A stretch of 64,000 nucleotides of DNA from Pseudomonas sp. HS6 (GTDB taxonomy: Bacteria; Pseudomonadota; Gammaproteobacteria; Pseudomonadales; Pseudomonadaceae). A model generated the notes under the pieces. It worked only from the letters and a program-made list of their open reading frames with translations. It was not told where the DNA came from and searched no databases. A program made the position numbers and the translations under genes. The stretch is taken from contig NZ_CP067412.1 in the NCBI RefSeq assembly GCF_023375815.1, forward strand, positions 2,666,001 through 2,730,000, given 5' to 3'. Shown piece by piece: positions 7,708 through 17,059 of the stretch. Positions within the stretch are counted from its first letter, which is position 1. Every line of letters starts with the position of its first letter.

Positions 7708-10700
7708 ATGCGTGTTGTCCACTGGTGCCTTTGCGTTTGCCTGCTGTGCCTGTTTGCCACGGGGCAGCAGGCTGTCGCCGCCAGCGAAGCGCAGTTGGTC
7801 GTGCGCACGCCTGAGCTTGCACCTTCGGTCACATTCAGCCCTGAAACACGGGCCTGGCTCAGTGTCACACCGTCGATACGCATCGCATTCTGGGGACGAG
7901 CGCGCCCGCCGTTGCACATGGGGTTCGATCCCGGCGGGTTTGAAGGGGTCACGGCCGACATGCTGGGGCTGTTGCAGCAGATGTTGGGTGTACCCTTTCA
8001 GATGTTGCATTACCCAAGCCGGGAAGAAGCCTTGAAGGCGATGGCCAAAGACGAGGTGGACATGCTGGCCTTGAGCGATGTTGCCGAGAATGGCAGCCCG
8101 CTTTTCAGCGCTTCCAAACCGTATTTGCTCAACCGCGAGGTCATCGTTCGGCGCTTCAATCAAACGCACAAATCGAGCGCCAACCTGAGTGGCGAACGCC
8201 TGGCCTATATCGCCGACAGCCGTGAGCAGGCTGGTCGGCTGAAAGAGGCTTACCCCCAAAGCACGCTGGTTCCGTATACCGACTACTTGAATGCAATTGC
8301 GGGGCTGGCCTATGACCAGGCTGATGTGTTTCAGACTGATGCGGTGACCGCCGAATTCCTGATATCTCGCTTCTACCGCAATGATGTTTACATCGTCGGG
8401 GACGCTGTGAGTGGCGGTGTCGCCGACCTCGACTTTGCCGTCAGTATCCGGCAACCGCAATTGCTGGAAGCCATCAATCAGTCCCTGACTGCGATTCCCG
8501 TCGCCAGTATTCTGCGAATCACTTCACGCTGGGGGTTGAACAACAATTTTGTAGTGGCTCGTCCCTCGCTGAACCTCACTCAAGAGCAATCTGCCTGGGT
8601 GGCGGCCCATAAGACCCTCAAGGTGGCAGTGACCAATTCCTATGCGCCAGTGACCTTCTTTGACGAAAAAAATCAGCTCAAAGGCTTGGGCGCCGAAGTG
8701 CTCAAGCGCGTTGGGCAGTTGACCGGTTTGACTTTTGAGATCGTTCGTCACAACAGCGTCAACGATATGCTCGAACAGTTGCAGAGCAACAAAGTAGATC
8801 TGGTGGCGGCATTGAGCATCGGTGAGCATTCGATCAACCCCAAACAAATCACTCGTTCTTATCTGGTCAGTCCTTTCGTGGTGGTGACTCGGCGAAGCGA
8901 AGCCGGTATTCGCAGCCTGGACGAACTCAACGGCCTGCGTCTGGCGCTGTCGTGGGGTAATCCCCTGACTTCCTGGGTGCATGAGCACTATCCGAAAATC
9001 CACACGGTGACGGTGCGCAATGCGACCCAAGGGATCGAGATGCTGGCCGACAAAGAGGTCGAGGGCACGGTCAGCACCAAGTTCAGTGCCGACTATTTCA
9101 TCTCCCAGCACTTTAAGGCCGACCTGCACATTGCTTCGGTCATCGGGCCGCGCCCGGCCATGATCTCGATGGTGGTGGCTCCGGCCGACCAGGAACTCAA
9201 AGGCATCATCGATGCCGCGCTACTGACAATCGCGCCGGAAGAATTGAAAGAAATGTCCGACCGCTGGCGAAACAACGCCGCGCCGGCCGTAGCCAGTCCT
9301 TGGAACACCTATAAAGATGTCGTCGTCCAGGTGGTGGTTGGCGCGGTGTTGCTGGTGCTGGTTTTTCTGGTGTGGAACTACTACTTGCGCGTTCAGATTC
9401 AAAAACGCCAGAAAGCGGAGCGCGATCTTGAAGATCAATTGCAATTCAGTCGCACGTTGATCGATGGTGCCCCGGTGGCGCTGTATGTACGGGATACAGA
9501 AGGACGGCTGGTTCAGTGCAATCAGGCCTACCTGGATTTCTTCAACATGTCCCGGGAGAGCCTGTTCGGCAAGACACTGGTCGAGAGTCAGGTGTTCGAT
9601 GCCGAATTCAGCGCTCGCTACCACCAGACCTATCTCGACACCCTGGCACATGGGCAACCGGCCTTCACTGACATGGACGTTGAAGTCCAAGGCCAATCCT
9701 ACCGGGTCTATCACTGGATACTGCCATTTCACAACTCCAGCGGGCAGTACATCGGGGTCATCGGTGGCTGGCTGGACATCACCGAACGTGAGCACCTGAT
9801 CGAGCAACTGCGCCTGGCGAAGGAAGCGGCCATGGACGCCAACCGTTCCAAGTCCGTGTTCCTGGCCAGCATGAGCCACGAAATTCGCACGCCCGTCAGC
9901 GCCTTGGTCGGCTTGATCGAGTTGTTGCGCCTCAAGGGCGGGAGCACCGATGAGATTGAAGAGAGCCTGGAGGTGGCGCACCAGTCGGCCAAGTCCTTGC
10001 TGTCGTTAATCGGCGATATTCTCGACCTGTCGAAAATCGAAGCCGGCGAAATGACGCCGACACCGCGACCCACTCACCTGGGGGAAATGACGCAGTCGAT
10101 TTACCGGTTGTTCGAAACCAATGCACGCAAGAAAAATCTCGATTACCGACTGGTCACCGAGGTGCAGCACAACGGCATCCTGATCGATGCGTTGATGCTC
10201 AATCAGATCATCGCGAATCTGTTGAGCAATGCGATCAAGTTCACCGATCAAGGCAGCGTTCAATTGATGTTGCGCGAGCTGTCCGGGGAGTCGGCTCCCG
10301 GTCGCGCACGCTTTGCCATCCAGGTCAGCGATACCGGAAAAGGCCTGAGCGAAACCCAGCACCAAGAGATATTCGAACCCTTCGTGCAGGCTGATCCTCA
10401 AGCCAATCGGGCCGTGGGCACGGGATTGGGTCTGAGCATCTGTGCCAGTCTGGCAAAGCTGCTCAATGCCCAGCTCAACGTCGACAGCCAGTTGGGACTG
10501 GGGTCGCGTTTCACCCTGATGTTCGAAGCTGAAATGGTGGAGGTCGAAGAGCGCCTGTCATCGCCCGCGTTCGACTCGTCGAATGGCCACAAGCTTAAGA
10601 TTCTGGTGGTTGAGGACCATGCGCCAAACCGCTTGCTGTTGTGCCGTCAGCTGGAATATCTGGGCCATGAAGCGTGGCCCTGCGACGATGGCGAGACCGC

Positions 10701-11328
10701 GCTAGCCCAATGGAAAGGCGCGCAGCCGCCGTTCGACCTGACCATCACCGACTGCAACATGCCCCGTGTGGACGGCTACCAGCTCACTCGATGGATGCGT
10801 GAGGATGAACAACAGCGCGCGGTGCGACTGCACCCTATTTTCGGTCTGACGGCCAATGCCCAGTCCGAAATTATCGACCGCTGTCTGGCAGCAGGGATGA
10901 CCCGCTGCCTGTTCAAACCGGTGGGTATGGAAACCCTGGCATTGCTGGTTGCCGAAGTGGAGCAGACCAGCAAGCGGCGCGTGCAAGCTGCGATCGGCGC
11001 CGATAGTGAACTCGACAAAATCAGGTTGCTGAGCCCGGAGTCCTATGCGCCGCTGGTGAACGAAATAGTGCTCACGCACCGAGCGGACGGCCATGAGCTG
11101 CAGCGTCTGGCAAAGGAAGAAAAACGCGATGATCTGGCCAGGGTTGCCCATAAAATCAGGGGCGGTGCCCACCTGGCGGGTGATCGTTCACTGAACGATG
11201 CCTGCGTTGCTCTGGAGCAGCTGTTGGCTGAAGACGGCGAGCCGTTGCTCTTTCGCCAGCAGACCGAAGTCGTACTCAAGTGCCTTCATGAGCTAGAGGT
11301 GCGGCTGCTGCAAGGGCTGGCATCTTAG
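7708..11328 (+). CDS. BvgS/EvgS-like hybrid sensor histidine kinase
   Basis: This 1206-aa phosphorelay kinase has a signal/anchor segment (residues ~3-20) and two periplasmic solute-binding (Venus-flytrap, SBP_bac_3) domains at about 45-275 and 290-525. A transmembrane helix (~540-562) is followed by a PAS domain (~580-690). HisKA has H724 in SMSHEIRTP, and HATPase has NLLSNAIKF and DTGKGLSE. A receiver has phosphoacceptor D1015 (TDCNMPRVDG), and an HPt domain has H1148 in AHKIRGGAH. This is the full BvgS/EvgS architecture, so phosphate should pass His-Asp-His to the regulators upstream. The frame stays open back to 7558, but that overlaps the TolC gene; ATG 7708 or in-frame TTG 7699 (AGGA upstream) are better starts. 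It lies between the exporter and the adhesin. Confidence 0.93.
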   Translation: MRVVHWCLCVCLLCLFATGQQAVAASEAQLVVRTPELAPSVTFSPETRAWLSVTPSIRIAFWGRARPPLHMGFDPGGFEGVTADMLGLLQQMLGVPFQMLHYPSREEALKAMAKDEVDMLALSDVAENGSPLFSASKPYLLNREVIVRRFNQTHKSSANLSGERLAYIADSREQAGRLKEAYPQSTLVPYTDYLNAIAGLAYDQADVFQTDAVTAEFLISRFYRNDVYIVGDAVSGGVADLDFAVSIRQPQLLEAINQSLTAIPVASILRITSRWGLNNNFVVARPSLNLTQEQSAWVAAHKTLKVAVTNSYAPVTFFDEKNQLKGLGAEVLKRVGQLTGLTFEIVRHNSVNDMLEQLQSNKVDLVAALSIGEHSINPKQITRSYLVSPFVVVTRRSEAGIRSLDELNGLRLALSWGNPLTSWVHEHYPKIHTVTVRNATQGIEMLADKEVEGTVSTKFSADYFISQHFKADLHIASVIGPRPAMISMVVAPADQELKGIIDAALLTIAPEELKEMSDRWRNNAAPAVASPWNTYKDVVVQVVVGAVLLVLVFLVWNYYLRVQIQKRQKAERDLEDQLQFSRTLIDGAPVALYVRDTEGRLVQCNQAYLDFFNMSRESLFGKTLVESQVFDAEFSARYHQTYLDTLAHGQPAFTDMDVEVQGQSYRVYHWILPFHNSSGQYIGVIGGWLDITEREHLIEQLRLAKEAAMDANRSKSVFLASMSHEIRTPVSALVGLIELLRLKGGSTDEIEESLEVAHQSAKSLLSLIGDILDLSKIEAGEMTPTPRPTHLGEMTQSIYRLFETNARKKNLDYRLVTEVQHNGILIDALMLNQIIANLLSNAIKFTDQGSVQLMLRELSGESAPGRARFAIQVSDTGKGLSETQHQEIFEPFVQADPQANRAVGTGLGLSICASLAKLLNAQLNVDSQLGLGSRFTLMFEAEMVEVEERLSSPAFDSSNGHKLKILVVEDHAPNRLLLCRQLEYLGHEAWPCDDGETALAQWKGAQPPFDLTITDCNMPRVDGYQLTRWMREDEQQRAVRLHPIFGLTANAQSEIIDRCLAAGMTRCLFKPVGMETLALLVAEVEQTSKRRVQAAIGADSELDKIRLLSPESYAPLVNEIVLTHRADGHELQRLAKEEKRDDLARVAHKIRGGAHLAGDRSLNDACVALEQLLAEDGEPLLFRQQTEVVLKCLHELEVRLLQGLAS

Positions 11329-11335
11329 CGGGCGC

Positions 11336-11358
11336 TTTGGGACAAGTCTCATATCTGT
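11336..11358 (+). promoter_or_regulatory. Candidate regulator site upstream of adhesin gene
   Basis: TTTGGGACAAGTCTC (11336-11350) differs by one base from the element before the secretion operon (2553-2567). It is followed by ATATCTGTAAG, in which TGTAAG resembles the second half of an EvgA-type box. The site begins 7 bases after the sensor gene stop and about 130 bases before the chosen adhesin start, which suggests the adhesin has its own promoter. Function is inferred from repetition and position only. Confidence 0.4.
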
Positions 11359-11480
11359 AAGCCTCTCTCGAATCGAAAATTGAACCATCTCAGGTACGTA
11401 TCTCTGGCGGTACGCACCGGTTGATCTTCAGCCCAATGTCCATCCAGGCGTTGGCCAATTTTTCGAGTGAGGCGTGTCAG

Positions 11481-14400
11481 TTGAATACAAACGCAGTGAA
11501 CGTCGCCATCGTGGATGGCAAGACCATTACCCAGACCACTGAATTGCCGAACGATGGTTCCGGCAAGCCCGTTCGCATCAAGGCCATCGCTGATGGCAAG
11601 TACATTCTCGCCGAGGGCGACAAGGGTGTCGCACCGCAAAACATCACCATCAAGCGCGTGGGCAAGGACCTGCATGTTGCCCTGGAAGGCACGGACCTGA
11701 ACCAGCCGCAGCTGATCATCGAAGGCTTCTTCGATGCTCAAGGCCAACTGATCGGTGTGGGCGAAGACGGCGCTTACTACGAGTACATTTCCTCCGACGC
11801 GGAGCAGGATCATTCCGCACCGTTTTTGATCGATGGTATGTCGTCGCCGCAGGTGCTGGGTTCGGAGCAGATGGTGGGCTTTGGCAATGGCCTGGTCACT
11901 GGCGTCGGTATCGGTTGGTTCTGGCCGGCGCTGCTGGGTCTGGCGGGTGTCGGTTTGTTGGGCGCGGGGTATGCGGCCAGTCGTGATGACGACAGTCATA
12001 AGGATGAGGTTGCGGCGGCGCTTCCGGTCACCCCAAATCTTGGCAGTTCCGGCGACAACGTTGGCGACCAGACCGGCCCGTTAGTGAGCGGCGAGGCGAC
12101 TGATGACACCACCCCGACGTTCAATGGGGTGGGTACGCCTGGCAATACCATCATTGTCTACGACGGCGACGAAATTATCGGCGAAGCGATCGTCGGAGAT
12201 GACGGTGCATGGACGTTCACTCCAGACCCGGCATTGGGTGGCGGTGCGCACGAAATCATCTTCGTTGAAGAGGATCCGCAGGGTCATCAGAGCGCTCCCT
12301 CCGAAGGCTTCGAGTTCATTGTGGATATCACGGCACCTGGCAAATCAATGATTGTCGATGTGCTCGACAATGCCGGTGATCAGCAAGATCCCGTGGCACA
12401 AAACGGTTTCACGGATGACAACACTCCTACCCTTCGGGGGCGTGCTGAACCCGGTGCGACGGTCGAGATTTTTGCCAATGGGGTAAAAATTGGCGAAGCG
12501 CCGGTCGATGCCGCCGGTAACTGGTCGTTCAGCCCGACGCAAGCGCTCTCTGATGGAACTTACGAGTTCTCGGCAGTCGCTGTGGATGCAGCCGGTAATC
12601 GTGGGTTGGCTTCAGACCCCTATGTGCTGACTATCGATGCGACCGCCCCGGGCAAGCCGGGTGAGGGTGGCAATGGTGGCATCGACAGCGTGGTCGATGA
12701 TGTCGAGCCTGGCGCCGGTCAGATCGCCAACGGCGGCTATACCAACGACACTACTCCGACCCTGGGTGGGGGCAATCAACAACCGGGCGACACGGTGATC
12801 ATCAGCGACAACGGTGTGATCATCGGCAGCGCAGTTGTCGATGCCAATGGCAACTGGACGTTTACGCCCGAAACGCCGCTCATCGATGGCACTCATAACC
12901 TGACCATTGTTGTCACCGATTCTGCCGGAAACAGCAGCGAGGCTTCCGATCCGTATTGGGTGAACGTTAAAACCGAGGCCCCTGGCAAACCGGGCGAAGG
13001 TGGCAACGGCGGCATTGACAGCGTGATTGATGACGTTGATTCGGGCCTTGGTCAGATCGCCAATGGCGGCCTGACCAACGACACCACCCCGACCCTGAGT
13101 GGCGGCAATCAACGGCCAGGTGACACGGTGACCATCAGCGACAACGGCACCGTCATCGGCAGCGCTATTGTTGACGCCGATGGCAACTGGTCGTTAACAC
13201 CTGAAGCACCGCTCAGCGACGGTACTCACAGCCTTACCATGGTCGTCAGCGATCCTGCGGGCAATGTCAGTGAGGCGTCCGATCCTTACGTCGTGATCGT
13301 TGAAACCGTCGCGCCGGGCAAGCCGGGCGAAGACGGCAATGGTGGCATCGACAGCGTGGTCGATGATGTTGATACCGGCATCGGCCAGATCGCCAACGGC
13401 GGCCTGACCAACGACAATACTCCGACCCTGAGTGGCGGCAACCAACAGCCGGGCGACACGGTGATCATCAGTGACAATGGCACCGTCATTGGCAGCGCTG
13501 TTGTCGATGCCGACGGTAACTGGACGTTTACGCCAGTTACCCCTCTCTCTGAGGGCAGCCATGAACTCACCATTGCTGTCAGCGACCCCGCGGGCAACGT
13601 CAGTGAGGCGTCCGATCCTTACAGGGTGATCGTTGAAAGCGTTGCTCCGGGCAAACCGGGTGAGGGCGGTAATGGTGGCATCGACAGCGTTGTCGATGAT
13701 GTTGACTCGGGCGTCGGCCAGATCGCCAACGGTGGCCTGACCAACGACACCACCCCGACCCTGAGTGGCGGCAACCAACAGCCGGGCGACACGGTCATCA
13801 TCAGCGACAACGGCACTGTCATCGGTAGCGCTGTTGTTGATGCCGATGGCAACTGGTCGTTTACACCTGACACGGCGCTCACCGACGGTTCTCATAACCT
13901 CACCATGACGGTCAGCGATCCTGCGGGCAATGTCAGTGAGGCTTCCGATCCTTACGTCGTGATCGTTGAAACCGTCGCGCCGGGCAAGCCAGGCGAAGAC
14001 GGCAATGGTGGCATCGACAGCGTGGTCGATGATGTTAATACCGGCATCGGTCAGATCGCCAATGGCGGTTTGACCAACGATGCCACTCCGACCCTGAGTG
14101 GCGGCAACCAACAGCCGGGCGACACGGTGATCATCAGCGACAACGGCACCGTCATCGGCAGCGCTGTTGTCGATGCCAGTGGCAACTGGACGTTTACGCC
14201 TGACACCGCGCTCATCGACGGTACTCATAATTTCACCATGACCGTCAGCGATCCGGCAGGCAATGTCAGCGAAGCGTCCGATCCCTATGTGGTGTTCCTT
14301 GAAACCGTGGCCCCCGGCAAGCCGGGCCAGGACGGCAATGGTGGCATCGACAGTGTGGTCGATGATGTTGACTCGGGCGTCGGCCAGATCGCCAACGGCG

Positions 14401-16520
14401 GCCTGACCAACGACAACACTCCGACCCTGAGTGGCGGCAACCAACAGCCGGGCGACACGGTGATCATCAGTGACAACGGCAACGTCATTGGCAGCGCTGT
14501 TGTCGATGCCGATGGCAACTGGACGTTTACACCTGACACGGCGCTCACCGACGGTTCTCATAACCTCACCATGACGGTCAGCGATCCTGCGGGCAATGTC
14601 AGTGAGGCTTCCGATCCTTACGTCGTGATCGTTGAAACCGTCGCGCCGGGCAAGCCGGGTGAGGGCGGTAATGGTGGCATCGACAGCGTGGTCGATGATG
14701 TTGATACCGGCATCGGTCAGATCGCCAATGGCGGTTTGACCAACGACAACACTCCGACCCTGAGTGGCAGCAACCAACAGCCGGGCGACACGGTGATCAT
14801 CAGTGACAACGGCACCGTTATTGGCAGCGCTGTTGTCGATGCTGACGGCAATTGGACGTTTACCCCTGAAGACGCGCTGACTGACGGTACTCACAACCTC
14901 ACGATGGCTGTCAGCGATCCTGCGGGCAACATGAGTGAGGCCTCCGAACCTTACGTGGTGATTGTTGAAACCGTTGCCCCTGAAGTTCAAACGACTGTCG
15001 AGAGCATGGGTAAGGATGGTGGCAGCAGTAGCACTGACTTCATAACCAATGACGGCACGGCGGGTCGCTTGATTGAGGGCTCCCTGACAGCTGCACTGGT
15101 CGCAGGCGAAAAAGTTCAAGTATCTACAGATGAAGGGGCCACATGGGGCGATGCGCTACTGAATGCTGATGGCACCTGGAGCTATGTTGACCTGACTGCA
15201 CATAATGGCGACTGGGTTATCCAGACGCGAGTGGTAGATCTGGCAGGCAACGTCAATGCCATCAGTAGTCAGAATGTCGATCTGGATACCGTTGCACCGA
15301 GTGCGCCGACATCCCTGGAGTTCAATGGCGCTGTTGTAACTGTTAACTTTGATGGTAATGGCATCAATCCGGGTGACACCGTTCAGCTCGTCGTTGGTGA
15401 AGATCGTTTCGAAGTGCAACTGACACAGGCGCAGATCGACGACGGCAAGGTAGACATCACCACGAATGCCAGCGCAGCAATGACCAATTCCCACGCTGTG
15501 CTCATTGACGTCGCCGGCAATGTATCTCAGCAGCTGATGCCCGTTCTGGAGACGGTTGATTTTGAGAGTGAGACGACGGGGGAAGGAATTCCGGCAGGAG
15601 GCGTAAAGGATTTTGGCGCCTTTACTTTCAATTGGGGTGGCTGGACTACCAGTAACAGCCCCTTGGGAGTCATTGAAGGAGGTCTGATCGACGGCTTCAA
15701 TGCACCGTCCGTTGGCCTCAGTTTTGTAACGACGAACACCCGCGCCAACCCCTCGATCTCCCTTAACGGTGGAGTTGAAGCAGGTTCGATGTCATTTCTG
15801 GTTGGAGACGCCTCTCGCCCTATTACGTTGAACTTTTTGAGCGCCAGTGGTGAGTTGGTACATACAGTGATGTTGCCTTCAGTACCAACAGGTGTTCAGG
15901 AAGTCAATTTTCAGCTCCCTGATGGCAAGACATTCACCACCGTTGAGTTTGCTGGAACAGATGGTGACTGGACATGGGTCGACAATTTCAAATTCTCCAA
16001 TGGCAGTTTCGATCATGTAGATCCTCCAGCTCTCCAACAAATCGAAGGTACGGGTGCCTACTACGGCGATGATGCCGACAACGTATTTGCGTTAAACAAT
16101 ACGGCGCATTTGAATGACGCCAGCAGTATCGTCAATGGCGGTGAGGGCAGGGATACTTTGAGTCTTGTAGGAACAAACCAAGTTCTTAATCTGGACAATA
16201 TTGCCGGAAAGCTCGAGTCAATTGAAATTGTTGACATAACCGGAACAGGTAACAATGCGTTAACACTCTCGCTGAACGATGTTCTGGCGTTGGGTCAGAC
16301 TTCTTTGTTTGTCGACGATGATCATGTGCAGTTAATGATCAATGGCAATGCTGGCGATGTCGTCAATTTGAATGATCAGCTATCGGGAAACAATACGCCC
16401 GGTGACTGGTCGGCCCAAGGCGACGTGACTGTGGGCGGCGTGATCTACAACGTTTATGGCCATTCTGCGGTGGATGCTGAGTTGCTCGTTCAACAGGGGG
16501 TTACCACTAACCTGGTGTAA
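11481..16520 (+). CDS. Large Bap/Lap-type repetitive surface adhesin, type I secreted
   Basis: This ~1679-aa exported adhesin has a Bap-type prefix domain (~residues 1-150) and a hydrophobic stretch GVGIGWFWPALLGLAGVGLLGAGYAA. Two divergent Ig-like domains come next, then seven near-identical 111-residue Ig-like modules (12651-14981). Further Ig-like domains and a lectin/sugar-binding-like segment follow (~15540-16010). The C-terminal region has one RTX-like GGEGRDTL and hydrophobic strands typical of type I secretion signals. I prefer TTG 11481 (GAGG 8 bases upstream); TTG 11421 and ATG 11436 are in frame but lack a good ribosome site. Its transporter lies just upstream. No clear TAAG-type LapG cleavage site and no lapD/lapG genes are visible, so surface-release control is unknown. 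Confidence 0.88.
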   Translation: MNTNAVNVAIVDGKTITQTTELPNDGSGKPVRIKAIADGKYILAEGDKGVAPQNITIKRVGKDLHVALEGTDLNQPQLIIEGFFDAQGQLIGVGEDGAYYEYISSDAEQDHSAPFLIDGMSSPQVLGSEQMVGFGNGLVTGVGIGWFWPALLGLAGVGLLGAGYAASRDDDSHKDEVAAALPVTPNLGSSGDNVGDQTGPLVSGEATDDTTPTFNGVGTPGNTIIVYDGDEIIGEAIVGDDGAWTFTPDPALGGGAHEIIFVEEDPQGHQSAPSEGFEFIVDITAPGKSMIVDVLDNAGDQQDPVAQNGFTDDNTPTLRGRAEPGATVEIFANGVKIGEAPVDAAGNWSFSPTQALSDGTYEFSAVAVDAAGNRGLASDPYVLTIDATAPGKPGEGGNGGIDSVVDDVEPGAGQIANGGYTNDTTPTLGGGNQQPGDTVIISDNGVIIGSAVVDANGNWTFTPETPLIDGTHNLTIVVTDSAGNSSEASDPYWVNVKTEAPGKPGEGGNGGIDSVIDDVDSGLGQIANGGLTNDTTPTLSGGNQRPGDTVTISDNGTVIGSAIVDADGNWSLTPEAPLSDGTHSLTMVVSDPAGNVSEASDPYVVIVETVAPGKPGEDGNGGIDSVVDDVDTGIGQIANGGLTNDNTPTLSGGNQQPGDTVIISDNGTVIGSAVVDADGNWTFTPVTPLSEGSHELTIAVSDPAGNVSEASDPYRVIVESVAPGKPGEGGNGGIDSVVDDVDSGVGQIANGGLTNDTTPTLSGGNQQPGDTVIISDNGTVIGSAVVDADGNWSFTPDTALTDGSHNLTMTVSDPAGNVSEASDPYVVIVETVAPGKPGEDGNGGIDSVVDDVNTGIGQIANGGLTNDATPTLSGGNQQPGDTVIISDNGTVIGSAVVDASGNWTFTPDTALIDGTHNFTMTVSDPAGNVSEASDPYVVFLETVAPGKPGQDGNGGIDSVVDDVDSGVGQIANGGLTNDNTPTLSGGNQQPGDTVIISDNGNVIGSAVVDADGNWTFTPDTALTDGSHNLTMTVSDPAGNVSEASDPYVVIVETVAPGKPGEGGNGGIDSVVDDVDTGIGQIANGGLTNDNTPTLSGSNQQPGDTVIISDNGTVIGSAVVDADGNWTFTPEDALTDGTHNLTMAVSDPAGNMSEASEPYVVIVETVAPEVQTTVESMGKDGGSSSTDFITNDGTAGRLIEGSLTAALVAGEKVQVSTDEGATWGDALLNADGTWSYVDLTAHNGDWVIQTRVVDLAGNVNAISSQNVDLDTVAPSAPTSLEFNGAVVTVNFDGNGINPGDTVQLVVGEDRFEVQLTQAQIDDGKVDITTNASAAMTNSHAVLIDVAGNVSQQLMPVLETVDFESETTGEGIPAGGVKDFGAFTFNWGGWTTSNSPLGVIEGGLIDGFNAPSVGLSFVTTNTRANPSISLNGGVEAGSMSFLVGDASRPITLNFLSASGELVHTVMLPSVPTGVQEVNFQLPDGKTFTTVEFAGTDGDWTWVDNFKFSNGSFDHVDPPALQQIEGTGAYYGDDADNVFALNNTAHLNDASSIVNGGEGRDTLSLVGTNQVLNLDNIAGKLESIEIVDITGTGNNALTLSLNDVLALGQTSLFVDDDHVQLMINGNAGDVVNLNDQLSGNNTPGDWSAQGDVTVGGVIYNVYGHSAVDAELLVQQGVTTNLV
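12651..14981 (+). repeat. Seven in-frame 333-bp tandem repeats inside the adhesin gene
   Basis: The GKPGE-type junction codons recur at 12651, 12984, 13317, 13650, 13983, 14316 and 14649, a strict 333-base (111-codon) period. Each unit reads GKPG(E/Q)xGNGGIDSV, then NDxTPTLSGGNQ, DTVIISDNG, DxxGNWxFTP and DPAGNVSEASDPY. Nucleotide identity between units is very high, with long identical runs. Units 3 and 5 share the EDGNGG form and units 4 and 7 the EGGNGG form, which suggests unit exchange. Unit boundaries are arbitrary. Confidence 0.95.
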
Positions 16521-16549
16521 GCTCGGTAAACTTCGACTTTTTATAGCTC

Positions 16550-16566
16550 GGGCACTCAGAGTGCCC
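16550..16566 (+). terminator. Hairpin just after the adhesin gene
   Basis: GGGCACT-CAG-AGTGCCC forms a perfect 7-bp stem with a 3-base loop, 30 bases after the adhesin stop. No T-run follows, so intrinsic termination would be weak. It could be a 3'-end stabilising hairpin. Confidence 0.4.
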
Positions 16567-16837
16567 GCAGCGGAGTCGCAGGCATCTCACAACGGTATAT
16601 TAGCCTGGGCAGCTAGCGTACAGACTTGCAACTATCATCAGGTGGCGGTCCCTTCATAAAGCAGAATCATCCCGGGAACAATCTAACAATGAGGGTGTGT
16701 CGGAGCGCACTGGGTAGGTGGTTGAATTTATTTCCGGTCAGTATTGCCGGCTTTGATAATAATAGTGCCTCGGGCTGACTTGTTTTTTTGCTTTGCGTAT
16801 TGCGGAGCTTCGCTTGCGCATGGGATATAAAATTGGC

Positions 16838-16853
16838 TTCGAAAATTTTCGAA
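16838..16853. promoter_or_regulatory. Perfect 16-bp palindrome, possible operator
   Basis: TTCGAAAATTTTCGAA is perfectly self-complementary and lies in the AT-rich stretch between the adhesin and the NRPS operon, about 730 bases before the NRPS1 start. A perfect 16-bp palindrome is rare by chance in high-GC DNA and is a typical size for a dimeric repressor or activator site. The binding protein is unknown. Confidence 0.4.
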
Positions 16854-17059
16854 TTTATTTAGCCGGCAAAATGGCAGGCCTTTGTGCTGGCATTACTTTC
16901 GCATTATACGGGGACGAGCAGTGGCCCATTGGGCCTGAAACCTGGCACATCGATGCCGTGCTGAACGCGCTTGGCTACCGATTGCGCCAGTTCCATCGGG
17001 ACTGAGCGTCCTACTTCTGATATCCAGCGGTGTATTGGCCGGATATCGTCTGAGCAGCG

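Noticed and set aside
11900-12010. LapG protease cleavage site in the adhesin N-terminus
   Set aside because: No TAAG/PAAG-like motif is seen near the hydrophobic segment; GYAASR is too different to call.
12651-14981. CRISPR-like regular spacing
   Set aside because: The period is 333 bases with nearly the whole unit conserved and in frame. It is a protein repeat, not repeat-spacer structure.
13194-15119. 641-aa open frame antisense to the adhesin repeats
   Set aside because: It exists because the repeated, high-GC codons leave the opposite frame open. Its sequence repeats with the same 333-base period and has no independent motif or ribosome site.
16793-17005. 70-aa frame in the leader region
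   Set aside because: It starts at TTG without a ribosome site and matches no family by eye. It overlaps the palindrome and looks like chance.
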